Assembly (NCBI GenBank): GCA_026984515.1
Contig: JALSRZ010000059.1
Coordinates: 1-64,000 of the forward strand
Source of the DNA: Thiohalobacter sp.
Lineage (GTDB): Bacteria > Pseudomonadota > Gammaproteobacteria > DSM-19610
Reading direction: 5' to 3'
Length of the DNA: 64,000 bases
Shown here piece by piece: positions 1 through 9,323 of the stretch; the first letter of the stretch is position 1; each line of letters opens with the position of its first letter. The position numbers and the translations under genes are program-made. Under the pieces are notes generated by a model that ran no database searches, was not told the origin of the DNA, and was given only the letters and a program-made list of their open reading frames with translations.

Positions 1-1
1 A

Positions 2-166
2 GCCATCCTGTCGCATGCCCGTGCGCGACAGAACGCCCGGCTGCAGACCCTGGTATGGAACGAATATTTCTACTGGTTGCTGATTCCGGCCATGCTGACC
101 CTGCTGTACCTGTATCGACCCGGTGCCGGCCCGGCAGGCACTGCCAGACCGGGAGGTATAGCATGA
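2..166 (+). CDS. C-terminal end of a BatA/BatB-like VWA-domain membrane protein (5' truncated by window)
   Basis: Open frame from base 2 (AILSHARARQNARLQTLVWNEYFYWLLIPAMLTLLYLYRPG...) ends at TGA 164-166. It has a terminal TM helix and overlaps the start of the TPR gene followed by BatD, which is Bat operon order. Confidence 0.55.
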   Translation, partial: AILSHARARQNARLQTLVWNEYFYWLLIPAMLTLLYLYRPGAGPAGTARPGGIA

Positions 167-1644
167 TGCGTGCTTACTCAGCCTTGCTCTGCTCCCTGCT
201 CTGTTTTGTCCCCTTGTGCCAGGCGAGCCTGTTTGACAACCAGCAGCAACAGGCCGGCAAACTGTTCCAGCGGGGCGACTACGAAGCCGCGGCAGAAACG
301 TTCAGCGACCCCTACCGGCGTGGTGTTGCCTGGTACCGCGCAGGCCACTATGACCAGGCCGCGGAATCCTTCCGTCGGGTCGAACGTACAAGCGTCCGCA
401 CCGATGCCCTGTACAACCTGGGCAACAGCCTTTTCCAGTCCGGCGAACTGGAAAAGGCAGCCGAAGCCTACCGCGAAGTGCTGTTACGTGAACCCGGCTA
501 CGAGGATGCACGCCATAACCTCGGACTGACCAGCGCCATGCTGGCGGAAGCCAGGCAGACCGCCGGGGAAGTGCAGAAGCAGGAGAAGAAGAACCCGAAA
601 AAGGAAACACAGAAGCAACAGCAATCAGCGGAAAAACAGCAGAAGAAACAGCAGAAGAAACAGCAGAAGAAACAGCAAGAGCAACAGCAACAACAGCAAG
701 AGCAACAACAGCAAGAGCAGGGACAGGAGCAGGAGCAGGAGCAGGAGCAACAATCCTCATCCGGCTCTGAACAAAAGGAGCAACAATCATCCGGAGATGA
801 AGCGTCGGAACAGGAATCATCCAGCGATAATCAGACGCAGGAGGCGTCACAGGGACAACAACAGAACCGGCAAGCTTCGTCCGGCGATGAACAGCAGGAA
901 CAGCAAGACGCGTCCGGCGACGAAACCTCGCAAACGTCTCAACAGCAGGACGGAGACCGGCAGGAGGAGGAATCGTCCCTGGATCAGGAAAGCGATGAAC
1001 AACAGCGCACCTCCTCCGCAAAGCCATCAGACCGGCTATCATCGTCCGATGAGTATCGATCGGGCGAGCCACAGGCTGACGCCGACGACGAGTCCTCCCG
1101 GCAACAGGATCAATCCGAACAGACGGTCACCGACACCGGTGACGAGCCAGCGCAGGAATCGGGTGGCGGCAAGCTGTCTGCGGAACAAAACCGGGGAGAC
1201 AAGCCGCAAACGGAGCAAGCCGATAGCGCTGCAGGTAAACCCGGCGAGGCAGAAAAAACCGCCGGTAGCGAGCGTAACGAAGCACTGCAAGCGACAGCGG
1301 GCGGTATTACCGGGCACGATTCACCCACCGACGGCAGCCCCCGGGAACGACGCACGGGCCCGGCCGGCGACCCCCGTGACTTTGATCCTTCCCGGATCAG
1401 CGCAAACAGGGGCGCTGTAGACCAGTTCGATCAACTCGGCAAGCAGGAAGATCCGGGCAGGGAAGCGGCAGCACTGCCCGGTGAAGTCCCGGGCGCGGAA
1501 GGCCACCGCACGGTCATCGGCATGGAGCAGCTGCTCGACCAGGTGGAAGGCAACCCCGCCTACCTGATGAGAAACCAGTTCATGCTGGAAGAGCAGCGCA
1601 TGAACCGAAACGGCGAGCGGCCGTATGAGCCGCGTCCCTGGTGA
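163..1644 (+). CDS. BatC/BatB-type TPR protein with very long Gln/Glu/Ser-rich low-complexity region
   Basis: ORF 55..1644. The likely start is M37 (163), followed by a signal peptide, TPR-like repeats (ALYNLGNSLFQSGELEKAAEAYREVL) and a Q/E/S-rich tail. It lies between VWA and BatD genes. Confidence 0.75.
   Translation: MMRAYSALLCSLLCFVPLCQASLFDNQQQQAGKLFQRGDYEAAAETFSDPYRRGVAWYRAGHYDQAAESFRRVERTSVRTDALYNLGNSLFQSGELEKAAEAYREVLLREPGYEDARHNLGLTSAMLAEARQTAGEVQKQEKKNPKKETQKQQQSAEKQQKKQQKKQQKKQQEQQQQQQEQQQQEQGQEQEQEQEQQSSSGSEQKEQQSSGDEASEQESSSDNQTQEASQGQQQNRQASSGDEQQEQQDASGDETSQTSQQQDGDRQEEESSLDQESDEQQRTSSAKPSDRLSSSDEYRSGEPQADADDESSRQQDQSEQTVTDTGDEPAQESGGGKLSAEQNRGDKPQTEQADSAAGKPGEAEKTAGSERNEALQATAGGITGHDSPTDGSPRERRTGPAGDPRDFDPSRISANRGAVDQFDQLGKQEDPGREAAALPGEVPGAEGHRTVIGMEQLLDQVEGNPAYLMRNQFMLEEQRMNRNGERPYEPRPW
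573..760 (+). repeat. Low-complexity CAG/CAA/AAG-rich coding repeat (polyQ/K/E)
   Basis: Tandem units such as cagcagaagaaa and caagagcaacagcaa visible directly; the translation gives KKQQKKQQKKQQEQQQQQQEQQQQEQ. Confidence 0.9.
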
Positions 1645-1651
1645 ACGCAGT

Positions 1652-3223
1652 ATGATCACGACATCACAGTTGGCACGATCGTTCTCGTATCTGTTCCTGT
1701 TCACCCTGCCGGTGATGGTCAGCGCCCGGGCGCCGGCGTACTACCCGCCGTACGGGTACCAGCCAGCGGGCAGATACACACAACCCTACCCCGACCGACA
1801 GCCTCGTCCCTACTGGTATCCACAGCAAGCACAGGCGCCGCAGTACGCACCCACGCCGCCTCGTGTTGAAACGCTGGTCAACGACACCGCCCCCTATGAA
1901 CAACAGAGCCTGGTGTACCGGGTTCGGGTCATCAGCAGCGGCAACCTCAGGAGCGTGACGCCGCTGCTGCCTGAAGACAGTGCAGTTATCCTGCGCCCGC
2001 TCGGCGAACCGCTGAGTGAAAACCGGCAACAGAACGGAACCCGCGAGCTGGTTACCGAATACCGTTACCTGCTGATGCCACTTTCCGGCGGCGTCATCGA
2101 AATCCCGCCCGTGCGGGTCACTGGCCACTTCTCCGGCAGTAACGGTAAGGACGGCCCGACCTTTGATGTAGCCGGCAAGCCCGTCGTTCTGCACGTACGG
2201 CCGGCGACCGACGCGGTACAACCCTGGTTACCGCTCTACCGGCTGCAGATTACCGCCCGTGTGCGCGGCGGTGAGGCACCAGCCGCCGGCAATCCCATTG
2301 AACTGGAAATCGAAACCCGGGCGGTCGGCGCCACCGGGGCCCAGATACCGTCGGTCGCAAACCACCTGGAGAGCACGGATTTTCACATCTATCCCGGTGA
2401 AAGCAGCAGCGAGGGCAAACTGTCCGCCGACGGCAAGACCTTACTGGGCAGTCGTGTGGAAACTTTTACCCTGGTACCACGCTACGGAGGCTGGCTGCAG
2501 CTACCGGGTGTCAGCATCAACTGGTGGAACGTGCGCTACAATCGTCCCGAGGTGGCCACACTGCTTACCGACCGGATCCACGTCATGGGCCCGACCGATC
2601 CGCAGCACCGCGGACACGGCAATGACCGTGTAGTGCGTTCCGCTGTCTACTGGCTGCCGATGGTCTTTGCGGTGGGCGTTCTGCTGTTCGGCTGGCTAAG
2701 CGCTTTCATGGGGGATGGCAGGCTGCCCGGCGCCGAATCGGTCAGAAAGCTGTTTAAAGCGCGGCTTGGTAAACTGTACCCGCCACTGGTGGCGCTCGCC
2801 GAACGACTCTCGCCACGACGCAGCTTTCATCGCCTGCGCACCTGGACCGGACGTCGCCTGCCGGTATCCTGGAAACTGTGGTTCTGTCTGCGTGTCGTCG
2901 CACGCGAAAACGACCCGGCCGAATGGGCGCAGGCGCTCCAGTTCCTGGCGGCCAGGCACCTGGGCGCCAGGCCGCAGGCGCACCTTCGGCAGCTGGGCAG
3001 AACGATCGCCCGCTGCCATCCCCGCGCCAATGCCGCCGAACTCGACCACCTGCTTGCGGAACTCGACCAGGCGGTCTACGGCAACCGGCCGGTACAGGAT
3101 TTTCAGCGCTGGAAACAGGAATTCAGGAAACAGATCAAGCCGGGCCTGCTTCCCGTGCGCTTTCGTCGCCGCGGTATTGCTGCTGCGCTATCGGCACCAC
3201 TGCCGGGGCTGAACCCGCCCTGA
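1652..3223 (+). CDS. BatD-like oxygen tolerance / BatD family protein
   Basis: ORF 1625..3223, likely start M10. It has a signal peptide, beta-rich ectodomain (LVYRVRVISSGNLRSVTPLLPEDSAVILRPLGE...ELVTEYRYLLMPLSGGVIEIPPVRV) and a TM near the C-terminus, and follows the TPR gene. Confidence 0.75.
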   Translation: MITTSQLARSFSYLFLFTLPVMVSARAPAYYPPYGYQPAGRYTQPYPDRQPRPYWYPQQAQAPQYAPTPPRVETLVNDTAPYEQQSLVYRVRVISSGNLRSVTPLLPEDSAVILRPLGEPLSENRQQNGTRELVTEYRYLLMPLSGGVIEIPPVRVTGHFSGSNGKDGPTFDVAGKPVVLHVRPATDAVQPWLPLYRLQITARVRGGEAPAAGNPIELEIETRAVGATGAQIPSVANHLESTDFHIYPGESSSEGKLSADGKTLLGSRVETFTLVPRYGGWLQLPGVSINWWNVRYNRPEVATLLTDRIHVMGPTDPQHRGHGNDRVVRSAVYWLPMVFAVGVLLFGWLSAFMGDGRLPGAESVRKLFKARLGKLYPPLVALAERLSPRRSFHRLRTWTGRRLPVSWKLWFCLRVVARENDPAEWAQALQFLAARHLGARPQAHLRQLGRTIARCHPRANAAELDHLLAELDQAVYGNRPVQDFQRWKQEFRKQIKPGLLPVRFRRRGIAAALSAPLPGLNPP

Positions 3224-3246
3224 ACCGGGTCGAAAACCGGCAGGCC

Positions 3247-3666
3247 TCATTCCCAGAAACGCTGCATCTCGTAGTATAAAAAGGAAGCCGTCCAGGTGAT
3301 GAGCACCAGCCCGGTCAGTGATTCTATACCGGTCAGGTAGCGCAGGTTGCCGATCGGCTCTATGTCACCGAAACCCAGGGTGGTGAAGGTCGTGAAGGAA
3401 AAATAGGCGCAGTCCATCAGGCTGCCGGTGAAATTCCCTTCCAGGTGCCCCCATCCTTCCTCCCAGTGCATGAAATAATAGGCAAACGCAAATATCCAGA
3501 TCTCGATGCCATGCGCTACCAGCGCGCCGAATACCCCGATCACAATCCTGAACCGGTGCATACCCCTCATCCGCTGGATCAGCGAGGACATCTGGAACAG
3601 GAATTCGTAGTGGACGATGACAGCCACCGCCACCACCACGCTGTTGAGCAGAATTACTTTTACCAT
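3247..3666 (-). CDS. Two-TM potassium/ion channel family protein
   Basis: MVKVILLNSVVVAVAVIVHYEFLF...CAYFSFTTFTTLGFGDIEPIG..., with a selectivity-filter-like TTLGFGD; start ATG at 3664-3666. Confidence 0.75.
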   Translation of the reverse strand: MVKVILLNSVVVAVAVIVHYEFLFQMSSLIQRMRGMHRFRIVIGVFGALVAHGIEIWIFAFAYYFMHWEEGWGHLEGNFTGSLMDCAYFSFTTFTTLGFGDIEPIGNLRYLTGIESLTGLVLITWTASFLYYEMQRFWE

Positions 3667-4961
3667 TACCTTTCCTGAAGCCCGTCTGCCTGCGCTGTTT
3701 TTCCCTGCCCGTTGAAGTCGAGCCGGAAACGGGTGCCCTTGCCTACCCGGCTGCTGACCTTGATCACCCACCCGTAATGCTGGCAGATTCTTCTCACCAG
3801 GGACAGGCCGATACCCTCCCCGCTGCCGGTGCTGTAAAAAGGTTTGAACACCGATTCCAGTTGTTCCGCGGGAATCCCCACACCGGTGTCGGAGACGCTG
3901 AGGCTGCAGTTGTCCAGCGTGATCCTGACACAGCCTTCCGGGGTGTATGAAAAGGCATTGCGAATCAGGTTGCCGATCACAATGCGCAACAGGGCGCACT
4001 CCACCGACAGGACCGGCGTCGAATGCACCGTAATATCTACATCGACCCGGCTGGATTCCAGCAAGTGACGATGGCTGTCCACCACTTCACGTAACAGCTT
4101 GTCGACCTCACAACCCGAGGTCAGCCGATCCGGTTGCTGCTCGCGGGCGAGTTCCAGCAGGGCATAGGTCACTTCTGACATTTCCCGGGCCGCGCGCGCA
4201 ATGCGTCGCACGCGAGTGTGCTGGGCATCGTCCAGCGAAGCGTCTTCCCGCAACACCTCTGCCGCGCCCTCGATCACCGCCAGCGGGGTACGCAGTTCGT
4301 GGCTGATGTCAGCGGTAAAGGCCTGCTCACGATCGATGAAGGCGCGCAGGCGATCCTGATAGGCGTCGAACTCCCGCGCGAGAATACCTGTTTCGTCACG
4401 CGGAAAATCATCGGCAAGCGCGGTAGAACGATTGCGGGGCTCAAGATTACCCACCCGTCGTGCCAGCTCTCCCACCGGGGAAACCACACGCTCAGCGAGC
4501 CACAGGCCCAGCGCGGCCGACAGGCCGATCATGATCAGCACACCGCCGGTGAGATAGGCCCTGAACTGGCGCTCCTTGTGCTGAATCTGCGCATCGTCGT
4601 AGAGCAGGGCGAACTGCCGGCCGTCCTGAACACGAACCGCGGCGAAGTAATGGCCGCCTGCAAACGATAACTGGTGCAGACCGGCCGGCATACCCTGCAG
4701 CGCCTCCGGCATCGAGGTACGCCCTTCGCTGCCCTGCACGTAGGTGCGCAGAATCGAGCTGCCCGGCGTCTCGGTGGACGGGTCGTCCCCGTAGCGTTCG
4801 ATAAAATCGTCCAGCTCCGAGGACAGGGTTTCAGCGAGCAGCCGCTCTTCCATGTTGAGGGTAAGCCAGTAGAGTATCCCGGCCAGCGCCAGGCTGATGA
4901 CACCGCCCAGCAACGCAAAGGCGATGCTGATGCGGTAGCGCAGGCTAGTCCTGAACCTCAT
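3666..4961 (-). CDS. Sensor histidine kinase (HAMP, HisKA, HATPase)
   Basis: DISHELRTPLAVIEGAAEVL H-box, NLIRNAFSYTPEG N-box, SDTGVGIP G-box. Start MRFRTSLRYRISIAF at 4961. Confidence 0.9.
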   Translation of the reverse strand: MRFRTSLRYRISIAFALLGGVISLALAGILYWLTLNMEERLLAETLSSELDDFIERYGDDPSTETPGSSILRTYVQGSEGRTSMPEALQGMPAGLHQLSFAGGHYFAAVRVQDGRQFALLYDDAQIQHKERQFRAYLTGGVLIMIGLSAALGLWLAERVVSPVGELARRVGNLEPRNRSTALADDFPRDETGILAREFDAYQDRLRAFIDREQAFTADISHELRTPLAVIEGAAEVLREDASLDDAQHTRVRRIARAAREMSEVTYALLELAREQQPDRLTSGCEVDKLLREVVDSHRHLLESSRVDVDITVHSTPVLSVECALLRIVIGNLIRNAFSYTPEGCVRITLDNCSLSVSDTGVGIPAEQLESVFKPFYSTGSGEGIGLSLVRRICQHYGWVIKVSSRVGKGTRFRLDFNGQGKTAQADGLQER

Positions 4962-5631
4962 CGGGCGCTGCCAGCTGGTAACCCATACCGTGTACGGTGC
5001 GCAACAGCTGGGTTTTGAAAGGCTTGTCGATGGCACTGCGCAACACATGCAGGTGGGTACGCAAGGCGTCGCTGTCCGGCCGTTCATTGCCCCAGATGCG
5101 ACGTTCCAGTTCGCGTTTCGGCACCACGCGCGGTGACTGACGAATCAACAGGGTCAGCAGTTTGAGCGGAATCGGCGGCAGGGTGATCGTCTGACCGGCA
5201 CGTTCCACGCGCAGCGTGTCCGGGTCAAAAACCAGGTCGGCCACCTGCAGCGCTTCCCGTTCCTGTTCGCCGCGCGCACGTCGCACCAGCGCCCGCAACC
5301 GGGCTTCCAGCTCCTGCAGGGCAAAAGGTTTTACCAGGTAGTCATCGGTACCGGCAGCGAAACCCTCGAGCTTGGCGTCCAGGGTATCGCGTGCCGTAAG
5401 CATCAGGATCGGCACGGTCACACCGGCATCGCGAATACGGCGACAGAGTTCCAGGCCGTCCATACCCGGCAGGGTCAGGTCGAGCACCACGGCGTCATAC
5501 ACCTTGTCCTGGATAAACTGCATGCCGGTTCTCGCGTCATAGGCGGCATCCAGTATGTACCCCTTTGGTTCGAGGTAATCATAGAGGTTGGCAACCAGGT
5601 CCGGATTGTCTTCAATAACCAGTATATACAC
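4945..5631 (-). CDS. OmpR/PhoB-family response regulator
   Basis: MYILVIEDNPDLVANLYDYLEPKGY...VVLDLTLPGMDG...LVKPFALQELEARLRALVRR plus a winged-helix C-terminus. Overlaps the kinase start. Confidence 0.92.
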   Translation of the reverse strand: MYILVIEDNPDLVANLYDYLEPKGYILDAAYDARTGMQFIQDKVYDAVVLDLTLPGMDGLELCRRIRDAGVTVPILMLTARDTLDAKLEGFAAGTDDYLVKPFALQELEARLRALVRRARGEQEREALQVADLVFDPDTLRVERAGQTITLPPIPLKLLTLLIRQSPRVVPKRELERRIWGNERPDSDALRTHLHVLRSAIDKPFKTQLLRTVHGMGYQLAAPDEVQD

Positions 5632-5640
5632 GATGTCCTG

Positions 5641-7422
5641 TCACTCCGGTGCTGCCTCGCGCGGTACAGAGGCACATTCCCTGAAAATGCGTTTATCACA
5701 GGTCCTGCAGACCGACTTGTCCAGTTTCTGGAAAATACCGATGATCGCTGCCGTCTTGGACTGGAACACATTATTGGACCCGATTGCATCCAGGCAACCG
5801 CAGCTTTCCAGTGATTCCCACAGGCCTTTCTTGACCTTGATCAGGTACAGGTCACCGCCCCTGGCCCTGCGCTTGCGGGCTTCCGCCACCAGCGTGGAAC
5901 CACCGGTAATATCCGCAAAGTTGATGCCCTGTGCGACCACCGCCAGGTGTTTCTGTTCCGGGTGGTTTTCCTCCAGGTCGGCAAACACTTCCTGTACATG
6001 GTTGATGGAACCGAAGAACAGGGAACCATCGATGCGCAGGATATGCAACTGCGGGCACTGCGGCAGGTCCGGGCCGGTCGCGAATTTCCGCCCGTACTGG
6101 CGCGGATCCGGCACGCGCGAAATGATACGTGGCCGGGATACCCGCATCAGGTACAGGATCAGCGACAGCATGACACCCGCAATAATGGCGAACTCCAGTT
6201 CCAGGAACAGCGCACCGAAAAAGGTCACCGCCATGATGCCGGTCTCGCGACGGCTGGATTTAAGGATATGGCCGATTTCCCTGAAATCGATCAGGCCCCA
6301 GGCCACCATGAACAGGATACCCGCCATCGCACCATTCGGCAGCCAGGCAGCCAGGGGGGCCACCAGCAATACGATCAGCATTAGTAACAGGCCGGCGAAC
6401 ATGGCCGCCAGCGGTGTTTTGGCACCGGCCTGGTAATTCAGGCCACTGCGGTTGAAAGAGCCGGTAGCCACATAGCCGGAGAAAAAACTGCCGGCAATAT
6501 TCGAAAGCCCCTGGCCAATGAATTCCTGGTTACCGTCGATACGCTGACCACTGCGCGCACCCAGCGAACGACCGATGGACACCGCCTCGGTCAGCGCGAA
6601 CAGGGTAACGGCCACGGCAGTGGGCGCCAGGTTCTTGATGGTGGTCAGGGAGAAATCAGGCGAGGAAAGCGGCGGCAGCGTCTGTGGCAGTGCGCCGACG
6701 TTTTCGATGCCGGTTACTACCGTACCGAATACCTGGTTCAGCACCGCGGCCACCAGGCTGCCAAGGATCATGGCAATGATCAGGTAGGGCAAGCGCGGCC
6801 ACAGGCGTTTTACCAGGATGCCCGACAGGAGGGTCGACACGGCCACCGTGGTGACATAGCTGTTGATATACGGAATCTGGTGCCAGAAGGAAACCAGTAC
6901 ATCCTGCACGTGACCGCCGCGCGGGATCTCCACACCAAAAAAGTTTTTCAGCTGCTTGGCGGCAATCAGAATGGCCGCACCCGCGGTGAAACCGACGATG
7001 ACCGAATGGGAGATAAAATTGACCAGCGCGCCCATGCGCGCGAACCCCAGCACGATTTCGATCACACCAACCATGAAGGTCAGGGTCAGCGCCAGGGTCA
7101 CGTAATCCATGCTGCCGGGCTCTGCATAGACGCTGAGCGAGGAAAACAGCACGATCGACGCTGCGGTAGTGGGTCCCGAGACCAGGTGCCAGGAAGAACC
7201 GAACAGGGCCGCCACGATGGCGGGCACCATACCCGCGTACAGGCCGTATTCCGGCGGCATGCCGGCGATGGTTGCGAAGGCCACGCCCTGCGGCAATACG
7301 ACAATGGCGCCGGTCAGCCCGGCGATCAGGTCGCCGCGCACCGTTTCCCGGTTCAACAACGGCCACCAGCTCAGGAAAGGAAAATACCGGATAATGGAAT
7401 CAGTCCAGCTCGCTTGTTTCAT
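5641..7422 (-). CDS. SulP family anion (sulfate/bicarbonate) transporter with STAS domain
   Basis: GDLIAGLTGAIVVLPQGVAFATIAGMPPEYGLYAGMVPAIVAALFGSSWHLVSGPTTA N-terminus; C-terminal STAS-like region (LRIDGSLFFGSINHVQ...LAVVAQGINFADITGGSTLV). Confidence 0.93.
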   Translation of the reverse strand: MKQASWTDSIIRYFPFLSWWPLLNRETVRGDLIAGLTGAIVVLPQGVAFATIAGMPPEYGLYAGMVPAIVAALFGSSWHLVSGPTTAASIVLFSSLSVYAEPGSMDYVTLALTLTFMVGVIEIVLGFARMGALVNFISHSVIVGFTAGAAILIAAKQLKNFFGVEIPRGGHVQDVLVSFWHQIPYINSYVTTVAVSTLLSGILVKRLWPRLPYLIIAMILGSLVAAVLNQVFGTVVTGIENVGALPQTLPPLSSPDFSLTTIKNLAPTAVAVTLFALTEAVSIGRSLGARSGQRIDGNQEFIGQGLSNIAGSFFSGYVATGSFNRSGLNYQAGAKTPLAAMFAGLLLMLIVLLVAPLAAWLPNGAMAGILFMVAWGLIDFREIGHILKSSRRETGIMAVTFFGALFLELEFAIIAGVMLSLILYLMRVSRPRIISRVPDPRQYGRKFATGPDLPQCPQLHILRIDGSLFFGSINHVQEVFADLEENHPEQKHLAVVAQGINFADITGGSTLVAEARKRRARGGDLYLIKVKKGLWESLESCGCLDAIGSNNVFQSKTAAIIGIFQKLDKSVCRTCDKRIFRECASVPREAAPE

Positions 7423-7672
7423 GAAGGTACCAGGTTACTGTCAGAAAAGGCCGGGTCGCGCGGTTACCCCGCTCCCGGAGCGCCGCGCAAGGTACCATTA
7501 CATTAATTAAGTTTTTGTTAAATCAAAACCCGGGGACGAAGCCCGCAATACGCCTGCAACGCCCTGATTACCCCGTTTCCGGTCGCCGGACCAGCCTCCG
7601 TTTCAGACCCGGGACTTGGCAAACCTGTCCGATACCGCTAAACTGCATGCCAATCCAGCCGCTAACGCCCCT

Positions 7673-7993
7673 ATGTTTTTCAAGCGCTTACTCACTATAT
7701 GGTTTCTTCTGTTCACCCTGAACAGCAGCGTGGCGTGGGCTTTTCCCGATCACCTCCCGGTTGCCGGCAGTGACCATGCGCAGACCGATGACGGTCAGCA
7801 CAAGCACCCGCTGCCCTGGCAATTTGACGAAACCTGCGATGACCATTGCGGGCATTTCAGTGCCCACGTGGTTGCGCTGATTTCCACCAGCGCCGCACTC
7901 CAGCCCGCGCCCCGCTCCACCGTATTCTACTTTTACCAGCGTATTCCCGGTTCACGCGACCCGGTTCCACCCTTTCAACCCCCCATCGGCTGA
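7673..7993 (+). CDS. Small exported His-rich protein preceding RND efflux operon (CzcI/CopL-like by position)
   Basis: MFFKRLLTIWFLLFTLNSSVAWA signal peptide, then FPDHLPVAGSDHAQTDDGQHKHPLPWQFDETCDDHCGHF and a Pro-rich C-terminus. Immediately upstream of a TolC-like gene. Confidence 0.6.
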   Translation: MFFKRLLTIWFLLFTLNSSVAWAFPDHLPVAGSDHAQTDDGQHKHPLPWQFDETCDDHCGHFSAHVVALISTSAALQPAPRSTVFYFYQRIPGSRDPVPPFQPPIG

Positions 7994-8067
7994 ATCCCTG
8001 TTGTGACGCCCTGCGCCGCGCATGACGCGGTGCGGTTCCCTGTTTGACGTTTACAGGATTCACCCTG

Positions 8068-9288
8068 ATGCAAAATGTATCCACCTGGCCGCGAGCGCTG
8101 CTCGTTTGCCTGTTACTGGTCCCGTCGCTGCCCCTCGCCGCGGCGGGTGCAGCGCCCGCCCTGCAACAACTGGCGCGGGATTATCTCGCCGAACACCCGG
8201 CCGCGCAGGCAGCCCGTGCCGACCTGGAGCGTGCACTGGCCGAAGCGCGCGCCGTCGGTCAACCGCTGTACAACCCGGAAATCGAGCTGGACTACGAGGA
8301 CGCCACCGACGTCACCAAAACGATCGGTTTCTCCCAGACCCTCGACTGGGCCGGCAAACGCCGCGCACGGGATACCGCCAGTCAGGATTCGGTCCGTGCT
8401 GCGCAGGCCGCGCTGGCTGCAACCCGGCAACAGATGCTGGGTGAATTACTGACCGAACTGAGCAGCGTGGTCACGAATGCGGAGGCTGCCCGACTGGCCC
8501 GGCGGCGCGTACAACTGCTGGATGAGTTCCTGCAGCTCGCGAAACAACGCTACGCGGCAGGCGACGTCGGGCAGACCGATGTGGACCTGGCACAGCTGGC
8601 CGTATCCGAGGCGCGTATGCAGGCAGCATCCATCCGCGCTGACGCCATGGCTTCCGAGGCCCGCCTGGCCACCCTGGTCCCGACACCGGCCGGGGGCTGG
8701 CCGGCCCTGCCGCCGCTGCCGCGTGCTATCACGGCATTCAATGCGGACGAGTTGTTGCAGCAACACCCCGGCCTGCGCCAGGCACAGGCGGAAGCCGCCG
8801 CCGCCAGGGCGAGCGTGGATATCGCCCGGCGCGACCGTCGACCAGACCCCACCATCGGCATACGCGGCGGCGAGGAAGACGACGACACCCTGCTGGGCGT
8901 AACCGTCTCGATCCCTCTGTTTGTACGCAATTCCTTTCGCGCTGAACTGGACGCCGCCAACGCGGAGGCCACGCGTGCGGAACAGGCATACCGGCGTGAC
9001 CTGCGTCGCGCCAACGGCAGCTTGCAGTCAGCGGCCCAACGCTATCGCCTGACCCGCGTCGCGCTGGCGTACTGGGAAAAGACCGGGAAAACCAGCCTGC
9101 AGGACCGCATCGAACTGCTCAAGCGCCTGTGGGAAAGCGGTGAAATCAGCACCACCGACTACCTGGTCCAGTTACAGCAAACCCTGGATACCCGGGCTTC
9201 AGCCGTCGAACTGCAAGGCGCTGCCTGGTCCGCCTGGATTGCCTGGCTGACGGCATCCGGCACCACCGAACACTGGCTGGGCCTGTAG
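8068..9288 (+). CDS. TolC/CzcC-family outer membrane efflux protein
   Basis: Signal peptide; LQQLARDYLAEHPAAQAARADLERALAEARAVGQPLYNPEIELDYEDATDVTKTIGFSQTLDWAGKRRAR. Followed by adaptor and RND permease. Confidence 0.88.
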   Translation: MQNVSTWPRALLVCLLLVPSLPLAAAGAAPALQQLARDYLAEHPAAQAARADLERALAEARAVGQPLYNPEIELDYEDATDVTKTIGFSQTLDWAGKRRARDTASQDSVRAAQAALAATRQQMLGELLTELSSVVTNAEAARLARRRVQLLDEFLQLAKQRYAAGDVGQTDVDLAQLAVSEARMQAASIRADAMASEARLATLVPTPAGGWPALPPLPRAITAFNADELLQQHPGLRQAQAEAAAARASVDIARRDRRPDPTIGIRGGEEDDDTLLGVTVSIPLFVRNSFRAELDAANAEATRAEQAYRRDLRRANGSLQSAAQRYRLTRVALAYWEKTGKTSLQDRIELLKRLWESGEISTTDYLVQLQQTLDTRASAVELQGAAWSAWIAWLTASGTTEHWLGL

Positions 9289-9323
9289 TACAGCGCCCTG
9301 GCATCCAACGGAGTACGAATATC

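Noticed and set aside
573-760. Q-rich repeat as a tandem-repeat RNA or CRISPR-like array
   Set aside because: Units are irregular codon-level repeats maintained in one reading frame, consistent with a coding low-complexity tract.
302-1072. Long antisense ORF opposite the Q-rich TPR gene
   Set aside because: An opposite-strand artefact of CAG/CAA-rich, GC-biased coding; the product is unnatural low-complexity (AVSSAVSSAVSS, APAPAPVPALAVVALAVVAVAL).
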